DNA of 64,000 nt from Amycolatopsis pretoriensis (GCF_900107925.1 NZ_FNUJ01000001.1:1364001-1428000), one strand, 5' to 3'; positions 44,809-55,572 are shown, counted from the stretch's first letter. Notes: generated by a model not told the origin, from the letters alone. Numbers and translations: made by a program.

Positions 44809-45618
44809 TCATTCCACCGCGGCGGCCCGCTCGCGCAGGTACTCGGCCGTCGCCGCGTCGGCCGGGAAGAACGCCTCGATCACGAGTTCCGCGACCGTGA
44901 CGTCCAGGGGTGTGCCGAACGTGGCCACCGTGCTGAAGAACGTGAGGTCGGTGCCCTCGTGGCGGAACTTCAGCGGGACGAAGATGTCACCCGGTCCAGG
45001 GACCTCCACCTCGGGCACGGGCTGGTCGCACGGGTAGCCGCGCAGCTCGGCGAGCAGGTCCGCGAGCCCGGGGTCGGCGGTCTGGTCCACCTGCCGGCGC
45101 AGCCGCCCGAGCAGGTGGGCACGCCACTCGCCAAGGTTCGTGATGTGCGGGGCCATGCCGTCGGGGTGCAGGGTCGCGCGCAGGACGTTGGTCGTCAGCT
45201 CGGCCGGGATGCCGCCGACGAAGAGACCGACGGCGGCGTTGGCGTCGACGAGGTCCCAGGTCCGGTCGACGACGGCGGCCGGGTAGGGCTCGTGGCCAGC
45301 GAGCAGCTGCCGCACGGCCCGGCGGACGGCGTCCATGTCCGGGTCCCCCAGCGCGTTTTCGCTGTAGGCGGGCGCGAACCCGGCGGCGAGCAGCAGCCGG
45401 TTGCGCTCGCGCAGCGGCACGTCGAGGCGCTCGCCGAGCCGCAGCACCATGTCGCGGCTCGGCTGCGAGCGGCCGGTTTCGACGAAGCTGAGGTGGCGGG
45501 TGGAGATGTCGGCGGAGATGGCGAGGTCGAGCTGGGAGATCCGGCGCCGGTCACGCCACTCACGGAGGAGCTGCCCGACGGGCCGCTGCCGCGCGGCCGC
45601 CTGCACTGTGGTCGTCAC
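44809..45618 (-). CDS. XRE-family regulator with MmyB-like ligand domain
   Basis: A 269-residue regulator. The helix-turn-helix (residues 15-70) reads LREWRDRRRISQLDLAISADISTRHLSFVETGRS in outline, followed by the MmyB-like domain (about 100-260) that in relatives binds a fatty-acid-like ligand. The palindrome GCCATTAC-N7-GTAATGGC lies 33 bases before its start, and a similar one lies near 46010-46026, upstream of the SnoaL gene. Autorepression and control of that gene are likely. Confidence 0.9.
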   Translation of the reverse strand: MTTTVQAAARQRPVGQLLREWRDRRRISQLDLAISADISTRHLSFVETGRSQPSRDMVLRLGERLDVPLRERNRLLLAAGFAPAYSENALGDPDMDAVRRAVRQLLAGHEPYPAAVVDRTWDLVDANAAVGLFVGGIPAELTTNVLRATLHPDGMAPHITNLGEWRAHLLGRLRRQVDQTADPGLADLLAELRGYPCDQPVPEVEVPGPGDIFVPLKFRHEGTDLTFFSTVATFGTPLDVTVAELVIEAFFPADAATAEYLRERAAAVE

Positions 45619-45650
45619 GCGAGCGACGCTACGGCGATCACGGGGTGGCT

Positions 45651-45673
45651 GCCATTACTTCGGGGGTAATGGC
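45651..45673. promoter_or_regulatory. Putative XRE operator A
   Basis: GCCATTAC, 7 bases, GTAATGGC: perfect 8-bp arms, 33-55 bases upstream of the XRE start and spanning the stop codon of the small gene beside it. Confidence 0.7.
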
Positions 45674-46011
45674 TCCAGCTTCGCGCCCGGGGGGCAAAAG
45701 CCGGTGAGGCGGTCCATGAGATCGAGGACGGCATCGTAAGCCGGGTCATCGCTGCCCTCCGGGGCGCCGGCGACGATCGTGTCCTGGGCCGCGTAGCAGG
45801 CTCGCATCATCCCAAGCGGCGTGACGCCGGCCTCGTACGCGTCCGTGGCCACCTCTTCCAGGGCTTCCGCCGGCGCCTTGCTCCGGGCCGCCGTGAGCAC
45901 GGCGCGGACCAGGACCGGATCCGCCGGTCCTGGTTTCGCGTGCCACGCGTCGTTCGGATCTTCTTCCACGCGGCCAGTCTCGCGGACCTGTGCCGGGCAA
46001 CGCCACCGCAT
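45655..46011 (-). CDS. Small conserved protein of unknown function
   Basis: At most 118 residues. The reliable part begins VEEDPNDAWHAKPGPADPVL and is helical (LEEVATDAYEAGVTPLGMMRACYAAQDTI), ending in FCPPGAKLEPLPPK. The ATG at 46009-46011 lies inside operator B, so the GTG at 45969 may be the true start (104 residues). The stop lies inside operator A. No family was recognised. It runs in the same direction as the XRE gene, 36 bases upstream of it, and may be co-regulated. Confidence 0.6.
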   Translation of the reverse strand: MRWRCPAQVRETGRVEEDPNDAWHAKPGPADPVLVRAVLTAARSKAPAEALEEVATDAYEAGVTPLGMMRACYAAQDTIVAGAPEGSDDPAYDAVLDLMDRLTGFCPPGAKLEPLPPK

Positions 46012-46026
46012 TACCTCGCGCGTAAT
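46010..46026. promoter_or_regulatory. Putative XRE operator B
   Basis: ATTAC-N7-GTAAT, the same core and spacing as operator A. It lies between the small gene and the SnoaL-like gene, so it could control either. Confidence 0.65.
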
Positions 46027-46109
46027 CGACGGGCCGCCGCCGGGCCGACAGAGTGGTCCTCAGCGCAGGGACGACCAAACCCGTTGTCCCCCAACCGAAG
46101 GAGCACCCC

Positions 46110-46472
46110 ATGACCGACGTCCGCACCCTCGTCGAGCAGTACATCGCCGTCTGGAACGAGACCGACGGTGACAAGCGGCGGGCCCTCATCGCCGACGTCT
46201 TTACCGCCGCCGCCGGCTACACCGACCCGCTCGGCGCGGTCACCGGGCACGACGGGATCGACCAGTTCATCGCGGGGGCCCAGCAGCAGTTCGCGGGCCT
46301 CGGCTTCACCCTCCCCGCCGAGCCCGACGCGCACCACGGCCTCGCGCGGTTCCAGTGGTACCTCGGCACGCCCGGGGCGGCCGAGCCGGTCGCCATCGGG
46401 TTCGACGTCGTCGAGATCGAAGACGGCAAGATCGCCAAGGTGCACGGCTTCCTGGACAAGATGCCCGGCTGA
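46110..46472 (+). CDS. SnoaL/NTF2-like protein
   Basis: A 120-residue cone-shaped alpha+beta barrel protein. VEQYIAVWNETDGDKRRALIADVFT is the usual first helix pair, YTDPLGAVTGHDGIDQFI follows, and the strand ends FDVVEIEDGKIAKVHGFLDKM. Members are small-molecule isomerases, cyclases or binding proteins; no substrate is evident. GAAGGAG precedes the ATG by 6 bases. It is divergent from the XRE region, and a matching operator lies about 85 bases upstream. Confidence 0.85.
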   Translation: MTDVRTLVEQYIAVWNETDGDKRRALIADVFTAAAGYTDPLGAVTGHDGIDQFIAGAQQQFAGLGFTLPAEPDAHHGLARFQWYLGTPGAAEPVAIGFDVVEIEDGKIAKVHGFLDKMPG

Positions 46473-46479
46473 AAACGCG

Positions 46480-46513
46480 GCGTGCGGGCTCCCGGGCAGG
46501 GGAGCCCGCACGC
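46480..46513. terminator. Bidirectional terminator hairpin
   Basis: A 13-bp perfect stem, GCGTGCGGGCTCC / GGAGCCCGCACGC, with an 8-base loop, between two convergent stops. GAAAAC precedes it, giving the T-rich side for the complement strand. Confidence 0.75.
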
Positions 46514-46524
46514 ACCCGCACCCG

Positions 46525-47679
46525 CTAGCCCTTCAGCGCGCCCCGCCAGCGCACCGTCGGGCGCAGCTTCTCCGGGTTCACCCGGTGCTTGTTGGCGCCG
46601 ACGATGTCGAACATCGACTCGATCAGCGTGTCCGACAGCAGGTGCGGCTCCAGCCCCAGCCCGACCAGCCCGGTGTGCTTCACGTTGTAGTAGTGCTCCG
46701 GCGCCTCGGTGCGCGGGTTCTCCAGCTGCTCGATCTGCACCGGCCCGGGGAACCGCTCGGCGACGAGGTCGGCGATCGCGGCCACCGACATGCTCTCGGT
46801 CATCTGGTTGAACACGCGGAACTCCCCCGCCTCGGCCGGGTTCTCCACGGCGAGCCGGATGCACTCGACGGTGTCGCGGATGTCGATCAGGCCGCGCGTC
46901 TGGGTGCCCTGGCCGTACACCGTCAGCGGCTGCCCCAGCACCGCCTGGATGACGAACCGGTTCAGCACCGTCCCGAACACCGCGTCGTAGTCGAAGCGGG
47001 TCGCCAGCCGCGGGTCGGCCGCGGTCTGCGGCGTCTGCTGGCCGTACACGATGCCCTGGTTGAGGTCCGTGGCGCGCAGCCCCCACGCGCGGCACGTGAA
47101 CTCGATGTTGTGCGAATCGTGCACCTTGGTCAGGTGGTAGAACGAGCCGGGCCGCTTCGGGAACAGCACCCGGTCGGAACGCCCGTTGTGTTCGAGGTCC
47201 AGCCAGCCTTCTTCGATGTCGACGTTCGGCGTGCCGTATTCGCCCATCGTGCCCAGCTTGACCAGGTGGATCGCCGGATCGATCTCCGCGATCGCGTAAA
47301 GCAGGTTCAGGTTGCCGATCACGTTGTTGTGCTGGGTGTACACCGCGTGCTCGCGGTCGATCATCGAGTACGGCGCCGACCGCTGCTCGGCGTAGTGCAC
47401 CACCGCGTCGGGCCCGAAGTCCCGCACCGCCCCGAACAGGAACTCCGCGTCCAGCAGGTCGCCTTCGTAGCTGGTGATCGTGCGCCCGGAGACCTCTTCC
47501 CACGCGGCGATCCGGCCGGCGAGGGATTCGATCGGGACGAGGCTTTCGACACCCAGTTCGGCGTCGTACCCACGGCGGGCGAAATTGTCGAGAACGGCTA
47601 CCTCGTGGCCTTTGTCCGATAAGTGAAGCGCGGTCGGCCAGCCCAGATATCCGTCACCGCCGAGAACCAGCACTCGCAT
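46525..47679 (-). CDS. UDP-sulfoquinovose synthase homologue (Sqd1/SqdB type)
   Basis: A 384-residue extended short-chain dehydrogenase. Similarity to plant and cyanobacterial Sqd1 is visible along the entire length: VLGGDGYLGWPTALHL, YAEQRSAPYSMIDREHAVYT, LVKLGTMGEYGTPNVDIEEG with catalytic Thr144, FYHLTKVHDSHN with Tyr181/Lys185, GLIDIRDTVECI and EHYYNVKHT. Sqd1 converts UDP-glucose plus sulfite to UDP-sulfoquinovose, the head group donor of sulfolipid. No SqdX/Sqd2 transferase is beside it, but a GtrA protein, a glycosyltransferase fusion and an epimerase are close by. Confidence 0.9.
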   Translation of the reverse strand: MRVLVLGGDGYLGWPTALHLSDKGHEVAVLDNFARRGYDAELGVESLVPIESLAGRIAAWEEVSGRTITSYEGDLLDAEFLFGAVRDFGPDAVVHYAEQRSAPYSMIDREHAVYTQHNNVIGNLNLLYAIAEIDPAIHLVKLGTMGEYGTPNVDIEEGWLDLEHNGRSDRVLFPKRPGSFYHLTKVHDSHNIEFTCRAWGLRATDLNQGIVYGQQTPQTAADPRLATRFDYDAVFGTVLNRFVIQAVLGQPLTVYGQGTQTRGLIDIRDTVECIRLAVENPAEAGEFRVFNQMTESMSVAAIADLVAERFPGPVQIEQLENPRTEAPEHYYNVKHTGLVGLGLEPHLLSDTLIESMFDIVGANKHRVNPEKLRPTVRWRGALKG

Positions 47680-47817
47680 TGTGCCGCCTTTCCTGCTCGT
47701 TTACGCCCCCCGACGCTATCGATCAAGTGCTGATGAAGACCTGGCAATAGGCTGTGAATCTCCTATGCGTGAGGGGGTCGGACGGCGGCGCGACCGGCCC
47801 GCGGGGAGGATGGGGGC

Positions 47818-48315
47818 ATGACGACCGTAACCAACGGCGTGCGGCCCCGCACAACGGAGAAGACCCGCCGCCGCGGCTGGGCCCGCCTCGCCCGCGCCGC
47901 CGCGACGTCCGTCGCCGCCACGGTCCTCAGCCAGGTCGTGCTGCTCGCGGTCCTCGCGACGGGCGGCGCCGCGGCCCTGGCGAGCACGCTGGCCTGGGCG
48001 GCCGGCGCGGTGCTGAACTTCGTGGTCACCCGGCGCTGGGTGTGGGGCCGGACCGGGCGCCCGCGCGTGCGCCGCGAACTGCTCCCCTACCTGGCCGTCA
48101 TCGGGCTCGGCGGCCTCGCCTCGATCGGCCTGACGACGCTGGCGGGGTCGCTGCTGACGCCGCTGAACCTGCCGCACTTCTGGTGGGTCGTGCTCGTCGA
48201 CGGTGCGTACGTGGCCAGTTACGCGCTGGTGTTCGTCGTCAAGTTCACGCTGCTCGACCGGCTCGTGTTCGGCCGCGGCGCAGCACGTACCCCCGCCACC
48301 ACGTCCCCGTCATGA
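47818..48315 (+). CDS. GtrA-family membrane protein
   Basis: A 165-residue protein with four membrane helices (about residues 27-50, 53-73, 87-110 and 123-146) and the GtrA pattern WAAGAVLNFVVTRRWVWGR. GtrA-like proteins are proposed to move polyprenyl-linked sugars across the membrane or to support such transfer. It is divergent from the sulfoquinovose-synthase homologue. Its 3' end overlaps the convergent glycosyltransferase fusion by 71 bases. Confidence 0.88.
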   Translation: MTTVTNGVRPRTTEKTRRRGWARLARAAATSVAATVLSQVVLLAVLATGGAAALASTLAWAAGAVLNFVVTRRWVWGRTGRPRVRRELLPYLAVIGLGGLASIGLTTLAGSLLTPLNLPHFWWVVLVDGAYVASYALVFVVKFTLLDRLVFGRGAARTPATTSPS

Positions 48316-50419
48316 CCCGGGCGTAGTTCGCGCCGTAGACGAGGCTGCCGCCCTTCTTGCTCTTGCCCGCCTTGCGCAGCCGCATGCTCATCGGCAGCTC
48401 GACGACGCGGGCACCGCGCGCGGTCACGCCCAGCATCAGCTCCGACGACTGGTACTGCGGCTCGTTGAGCGGGACCGAGCAGGCCAGGTCCGCCCGCATC
48501 GCGCGGAAGCCGAACGACGTGTCGGTGATCCGCCGGGCGGTCAACACCGACGCCAGCACGGCGAACACGCGCACGCCCAGCCACCGGACGCGGCTGTCGG
48601 CCTCCTCGTGCCCGAGCCGCCGGGACCCGGTGACGAAGTCCGCGGTGCCCTCGACGACCGGCCGGACCAGCGCTTCCAGCTCGCTGTTGTCGTACTGGCC
48701 GTCGGCGTCGGTCGTGACGACGTACTCGGCACCCGACTCGGCCGCGAGGTGGTAGCCCAGGCGCAGCGCGGCGCCCTGGCCGCGGTTGCGGGGCGCGACG
48801 CAGACGTACGCTCCGTGGTCCTCGGCGATGGACGCCGTGTCGTCGGTGCCGCCATCGACGACGACGAGCACGTCGACTCGCATGCCGAGGCACTCGTCCG
48901 GCATCTTCTCCAGGACTTCGCCGATGCCGCCGGCTTCGTTGTAGGCGGCGATGACGACGGTCAGCGGCGCCAGCTCCAGCTCCGGGTGGCGGCCGCGGAA
49001 GTCGTCGAGGGCACCGGTGTCGACGTCGTCCGGGAACGCGGCGAGCCGTTTCCGGCTGGCCGAGGTCAGGGTGGTGAAGCCGAGTGCGCCGGCCAGGGGC
49101 AGCAGCACGAGGGCCGGGATCTGGTAGCGCCACGAGAACTGGAACACCGCCGAGGCGAAGAGCAGGACCAGCGCGCTCGACGCCGCCAGCAGCGCCCCCG
49201 CCCGGGCCCGGTCCAGGGGCCTCTTGCGGCGGAACACCGTCAGCAGCCCGAGGATCGCGCCGATCCCCAGCACCGCGCCCGGGACGTACCCGCCGCCGAG
49301 CTGGTAGTCGCGGAGGATCTTCGCCAGGGGCTGGTCGACACTCGCGTCGACGCCGTCGTTCTGCTGCGTGACCAGGTCGATGAGCGACTGGTCGGCCCAC
49401 TGCGGGTAAGTGAGCTGGAACTGCCACCGGTCCAGCGGGACGTCGGTCGGGTCCTGCTCGCGCGTCCAGGCGAAGCTCTTCGAGAAGTCCTTGAGGATGG
49501 CGTCCGCGACGTCGCCCGGCTGTTCCTTCAGGACGTCGATCGCGAACTCGTGCGCCAGCGCGGCCTTGTCCGCGCCCGGGGGCAGCGGGCCCGGCCAGTT
49601 CGGGTCGAGGTCGGCGTGGGTGTAGTTGTCCACCAGCCGCGTCTCGCGCGGTTCCGCCGGGCAGAAGACCTGCAGCTCGGGCGAAAGGTACAGGTTCGCG
49701 CAGTCGGCGACGGCGGCGGTGCGGCCGTAGAGCATGTTCCCGGACGGCCCGGTCAGCCCCCACTTGCCGGTCTCCGAGTGCACGCGCGCCGAGTAGGGCA
49801 CGAGCACGACGAGCAGGCCGAGCACCCCGGCACCGGCCCGGCGCCAGCCCGCCCAGTGCCGCCACGCTCCCCCGGCGACGACGAGGAACACCAGCAGCGG
49901 CAACGCGAGCGAGATCCCGACGAGCCGCGTCAGCACGCCGAAGCCGAGCAGCAGGCCCGCGACGCCGGCGCGTTTCCAGCCCGGGGTGCCCCAGCCCAGC
50001 AGCAGCCACAGGAGCCCGAGCAGCACCGCCTCGAAGACGACCTCGGACATGATGTTCTGCTCGATCTGCAGCTGGTAGGCGTCGAGCAGCACCGGCACGG
50101 CGGCGAGCGCGCCGACCCACGGGCGGCCGCCGAGGCGCAGCACCAGCGCGTACACGCCGATCGCGACGAAGATCCCGCCGACGTGCTGGACGGCCGCGAC
50201 CCACGCCAGCCCGCCGACCGCGAGCAACGGCCGCAGTACGAGGTCGTAGCCGATGGGGTCGAGCTGGTCGGCGCGCAGCGCGTGCAGGTTGTCGATGTAG
50301 CGGAACGAATCGATGTACAGCAGCGCGGGTTTGTACGCGAGCCAGGTCAGCACCCGGAGGGCGATCGCCGGGACGAGGAGCAGGAGCAGCAGCCAGTGCC
50401 GCTTCACGAAAGCGATCAC
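48245..50419 (-). CDS. Fused multi-spanning GT-C-like and GT2 glycosyltransferase
   Basis: A 724-residue protein. Residues 1 to about 490 carry some ten membrane helices (LLLLLLVPAIALRVLTWLAY, LLWLLLGWGTPGW, and others) with a large extracytoplasmic loop, as in GT-C mannosyltransferases. The C-terminal about 220 residues are a GT2 domain of the dolichol-phosphate-mannose-synthase type (TVVIAAYNEAGGIGEVLEKM, VVVDGGTDDTASIA, VTTDADGQYDNSE). It could both make a polyprenyl-phosphate sugar and transfer it. The GTG start overlaps the epimerase stop by 4 bases, so they are co-translated. Sugar and acceptor are unknown. Confidence 0.87.
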   Translation of the reverse strand: MIAFVKRHWLLLLLLVPAIALRVLTWLAYKPALLYIDSFRYIDNLHALRADQLDPIGYDLVLRPLLAVGGLAWVAAVQHVGGIFVAIGVYALVLRLGGRPWVGALAAVPVLLDAYQLQIEQNIMSEVVFEAVLLGLLWLLLGWGTPGWKRAGVAGLLLGFGVLTRLVGISLALPLLVFLVVAGGAWRHWAGWRRAGAGVLGLLVVLVPYSARVHSETGKWGLTGPSGNMLYGRTAAVADCANLYLSPELQVFCPAEPRETRLVDNYTHADLDPNWPGPLPPGADKAALAHEFAIDVLKEQPGDVADAILKDFSKSFAWTREQDPTDVPLDRWQFQLTYPQWADQSLIDLVTQQNDGVDASVDQPLAKILRDYQLGGGYVPGAVLGIGAILGLLTVFRRKRPLDRARAGALLAASSALVLLFASAVFQFSWRYQIPALVLLPLAGALGFTTLTSASRKRLAAFPDDVDTGALDDFRGRHPELELAPLTVVIAAYNEAGGIGEVLEKMPDECLGMRVDVLVVVDGGTDDTASIAEDHGAYVCVAPRNRGQGAALRLGYHLAAESGAEYVVTTDADGQYDNSELEALVRPVVEGTADFVTGSRRLGHEEADSRVRWLGVRVFAVLASVLTARRITDTSFGFRAMRADLACSVPLNEPQYQSSELMLGVTARGARVVELPMSMRLRKAGKSKKGGSLVYGANYARVMTGTWWRGYVLRRGRTRAGRAA

Positions 50420-51363
50420 GGTGTCGCGTTTGGACGCTCGAGGCCGGAGAAGTACTTCCACGCCGTCGCCAGGCCGTCGGTGAGCGAGACTTCCGGCCGG
50501 TAGCCGATGGTCTCGGCGCTGGCCGAGACGTCGACGACCACCGCGGGCATCTCCCCCGCCGGCGCGTCGACGTGCTCGACGGGCAGCTCCGCGCCGGTCA
50601 CCTCGCGCACGGCTTCGACCATCTCCAGCACGGACACCGAGCGCCCGGCGCCGACGATCGCCCGGCCGGAGTGGCCGCTGTCGAGAGCCAGCAGGATCGC
50701 GCGGACGACGTCGTCGACGTGCACGAGGTCGCGGCGCTGGCGGCCGTCGCCGTAGATCTTGACGCCGGTGCCGGTCAGCGCGGCACGCATCATGCGCGGC
50801 ACGAAACTGTCCTTGTGGGACATTCCCGGGCCGTAGACGTTGGTGAACCGCAACGCACACGTCGTCATGCCGTACGCGCCGGCGTAGCCCGAGAGCAGCA
50901 TTTCGCACGCCGCCTTGGTGGCGCCGTACGGCGTCAGCGGGCGCAGCGGCAGGTCCGGGGTGATCGTCGCGGTGCCGACGTTGCCGATCACCGCGTTCGT
51001 CGAGGCGAGCAGGAACGCCGGCACCCCGCGGCGGCGGGCGAGCTCGAGGAGTTCCTGGGTCACCAGGACGTTGTCGGAGAAGGTGTCTTCGGGCAGCTCG
51101 ACCGACTTCAGCACCGACGTCAGCGCAGCGAGGTGCACGATCCCGGCCGTCTCCGGCGTCACGGCCTCCTCGCGGACCGCGGCCTCGCGCAGGTCGCCGG
51201 TCACGACGCGGACGCCGTCGAGCCCTTCGGGGAACGGGACCCGGTCGACAACGGTGACCCCGGCGCCCCGGTCGCGGAGGGCGCGCACGACGGCCCGGCC
51301 GATGAAGCCGCTGCCGCCGGTCACGACCACGGACGTCCGATCCGGACCGTGCGCATTCGCCAT
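50416..51363 (-). CDS. NAD-dependent nucleotide-sugar epimerase/dehydratase
   Basis: A 315-residue extended short-chain dehydrogenase. VVVTGGSGFIGRAVV is the NAD-binding fold and YGATKAACE the catalytic Tyr/Lys. RFTNVYGPGM and FVPRMMRAALTG resemble UDP-glucose 4-epimerases and related dehydratases. It is co-translated with the glycosyltransferase fusion, so it most likely supplies its nucleotide sugar. Confidence 0.9.
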   Translation of the reverse strand: MANAHGPDRTSVVVTGGSGFIGRAVVRALRDRGAGVTVVDRVPFPEGLDGVRVVTGDLREAAVREEAVTPETAGIVHLAALTSVLKSVELPEDTFSDNVLVTQELLELARRRGVPAFLLASTNAVIGNVGTATITPDLPLRPLTPYGATKAACEMLLSGYAGAYGMTTCALRFTNVYGPGMSHKDSFVPRMMRAALTGTGVKIYGDGRQRRDLVHVDDVVRAILLALDSGHSGRAIVGAGRSVSVLEMVEAVREVTGAELPVEHVDAPAGEMPAVVVDVSASAETIGYRPEVSLTDGLATAWKYFSGLERPNATP

Positions 51364-51457
51364 GGCGTCAACCTACCTCCCGTTCCTGTGCGGCCGCCGT
51401 GCGCGTACGCAGAAGTGCGTATGGCCGCGCACCCGGCCCGGTCGGTGTCCCTTCCCG

Positions 51458-51510
51458 TCCGTGAATGGCACATCGAGGGCCTTCCCGTCCGGCAATGTGC
51501 CATTCACGGA
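51458..51510. repeat. Long inverted repeat between epimerase and gcvP
   Basis: A perfect 16-bp stem TCCGTGAATGGCACAT / ATGTGCCATTCACGGA with a 21-base loop. The word CTTCCCGTCC occurs both before the stem and in the loop. It lies 8 bases past the gcvP stop and may act as a terminator. It is a different sequence from the IS-split repeat but of similar design. Confidence 0.85.
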
Positions 51511-51517
51511 CAAGCGG

Positions 51518-54394
<2,877 letters not shown>

Positions 54395-54422
54395 AACAGC
54401 CTCCTGGGGACGTGAAGCCGGA

Positions 54423-54442
54423 CCGAGACAACGATGTCTCGG
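54423..54442 (-). promoter_or_regulatory. Hairpin between glycine riboswitch and gcvP
   Basis: A perfect 8-bp stem CCGAGACA / TGTCTCGG with a 4-base loop, 28 bases before the start codon. No T-run follows. It is a candidate expression platform acting on translation. Confidence 0.5.
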
Positions 54443-54465
54443 CCTCCCCACTCTGTCCGTACCCA

Positions 54466-54658
54466 TTTCTGGGCGCCTGAGAGTTTCGCCCGAGGTTGAG
54501 CCGGGCTTGCACCGTCGGCGGGGCCATCAGGTTGTGTCCTGACGACCCGCTTTCCAGAGGCGTCTCGTCCGCGCGGTCCAGGGTGCCTGAGAGGTTCCGG
54601 GGAGGACTTGCTCCTTCGGCGCCGAGCTCAAGGTGTGGCTCGGACTCTCCCGCGCGGA
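54466..54658 (-). promoter_or_regulatory. Tandem glycine riboswitch
   Basis: Two aptamers lie on the gcvP strand. The first runs from GGGAGAG (about 54650) through CGCCGAAGGAGCAA to CTCTCAGGCACC (about 54587-54593). The second has GCCGACGGTGCAAGCC and CTCTCAGGCGCCC (about 54477-54483). These are the conserved cores of glycine aptamers in the usual two-aptamer arrangement. Glycine binding typically turns on gcv genes. Confidence 0.95.
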
Positions 54659-54704
54659 TTCGTCGACCGCACGCAGAACCTTACTCGCGTCCCCGCGGCG
54701 GTGA

Positions 54705-55283
54705 TCACCCGGTCCGGCGGGCGTTGCGGCGCTGGGTCAGCTCGTCCGGCTGGTGGGTCTCGACGACGCCGCCGTCGGCGCGTTCGGCCGGGAACTCGTG
54801 GATCGTGCCGCTGATTTCCTGCATGGCGCCGCTGACCGCGATGCCGAAGACGCCTTGGCCGCCCTGGAGCAGATCGACGATCTCCTCCGGCGAGGTGCAC
54901 TCGTAGACGGTGGTGCCGTCGGAGAACAGCGTCACGCGCGCGAGGTCGCGGACCCCGCGGACGCGCAGGTGGTCGACGGCGACGCGGATGTTCTGCAGCG
55001 AGACCCCGGTGTCCAGCAGCCGCTTGACGACCTTGAGGACCAGGATGTCCTTGAACGAGTACAGCCGCTGCGAGCCGGAGCCGTGGGCGGTGCGGATGCT
55101 GGGTGCGACCAGCTTCGTCCGGGCCCAGTAGTCGAGCTGGCGGTAGGTGATCCCGGCGATCTGGCACGCGGCCGGGCCGCGGTAGCCCACCAGCTCGTCC
55201 GGCAGCGAGTTGTCGGGGAACAGCTCACCCTGCTCGCCACTCGCGACCTCAACAGGCTGCTTCTCGGAACCAGCCTCGACCAC
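54705..55283 (-). CDS. MerR-family regulator, Rv1830-like
   Basis: A 192-residue regulator. The winged helix lies near residues 35-75 (PAACQIAGITYRQLDYWARTKLVAPSIRTAHGSGSQRLYSF in outline), followed by a dimerisation helix and a C-terminal domain with YECTSPEEIVDLLQGGQGVFGIAVSGA. The GTG at 55283 was chosen because GGGGAGG lies 5 bases upstream. In mycobacteria this gene lies between the DUF151 gene and gcvP; here a TetR and a MerR-thioredoxin pair are inserted. A 9-bp inverted repeat lies about 80 bases upstream. Confidence 0.9.
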   Translation of the reverse strand: MVEAGSEKQPVEVASGEQGELFPDNSLPDELVGYRGPAACQIAGITYRQLDYWARTKLVAPSIRTAHGSGSQRLYSFKDILVLKVVKRLLDTGVSLQNIRVAVDHLRVRGVRDLARVTLFSDGTTVYECTSPEEIVDLLQGGQGVFGIAVSGAMQEISGTIHEFPAERADGGVVETHQPDELTQRRNARRTG

Positions 55284-55364
55284 GCAAGCCTCCCCTCGCC
55301 CGACCTGGCGGCCGGCGAATGACAGCCGGCGGAGTCCCAGGAGCGGGACCCACCGGAGATCAAC

Positions 55365-55404
55365 CGCCACGGTCCGGCCCCAGACCGTGAATCACACCGT
55401 GGCG
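55365..55404. promoter_or_regulatory. Inverted repeat in the MerR/TetR intergenic region
   Basis: CGCCACGGT (55365-55373) and ACCGTGGCG (55396-55404), perfect 9-bp arms 22 bases apart. Possible operator for the Rv1830-like gene; no direct support. Confidence 0.45.
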
Positions 55405-55526
55405 ATTTACCTCCTTCGACGGTAAGCGCCCGGACAGTGCCGGTCAACGCGACGCGCGGCAAGCCTCAACGGTCGGCTGAGCCTTTGCACCGTTCGCCGT
55501 ACCCCCGAGACGGTGGTTCAAACCTC

Positions 55527-55555
55527 TTGCGCGATTTTACTCAGCCGAGTAACTT
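55527..55555 (+). promoter_or_regulatory. Promoter of the TetR gene
   Basis: TTGCGC, a 17-base spacer, then TAACTT. Transcription would begin about 7 bases later, at or next to the ATG at 55563, implying a leaderless message. The first operator fills the spacer and reaches the -10 element. Confidence 0.55.
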
Positions 55556-55572
55556 TTTACTCATGCGAGTAA
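55537..55572. promoter_or_regulatory. Twin palindromic operators of the TetR gene
   Basis: TTACTCAGCCGAGTAA (55537-55552) and TTACTCATGCGAGTAA (55557-55572) share the pattern TTACTC-N4-GAGTAA. Their centres are exactly 20 bp apart, two helical turns. The second contains the ATG start codon. Confidence 0.88.

Noticed and set aside
55512..55530. GGTTCAAACC resembling a tRNA T-arm
   Set aside because: No acceptor, D- or anticodon arm fits around it; it lies in the promoter of the TetR gene.
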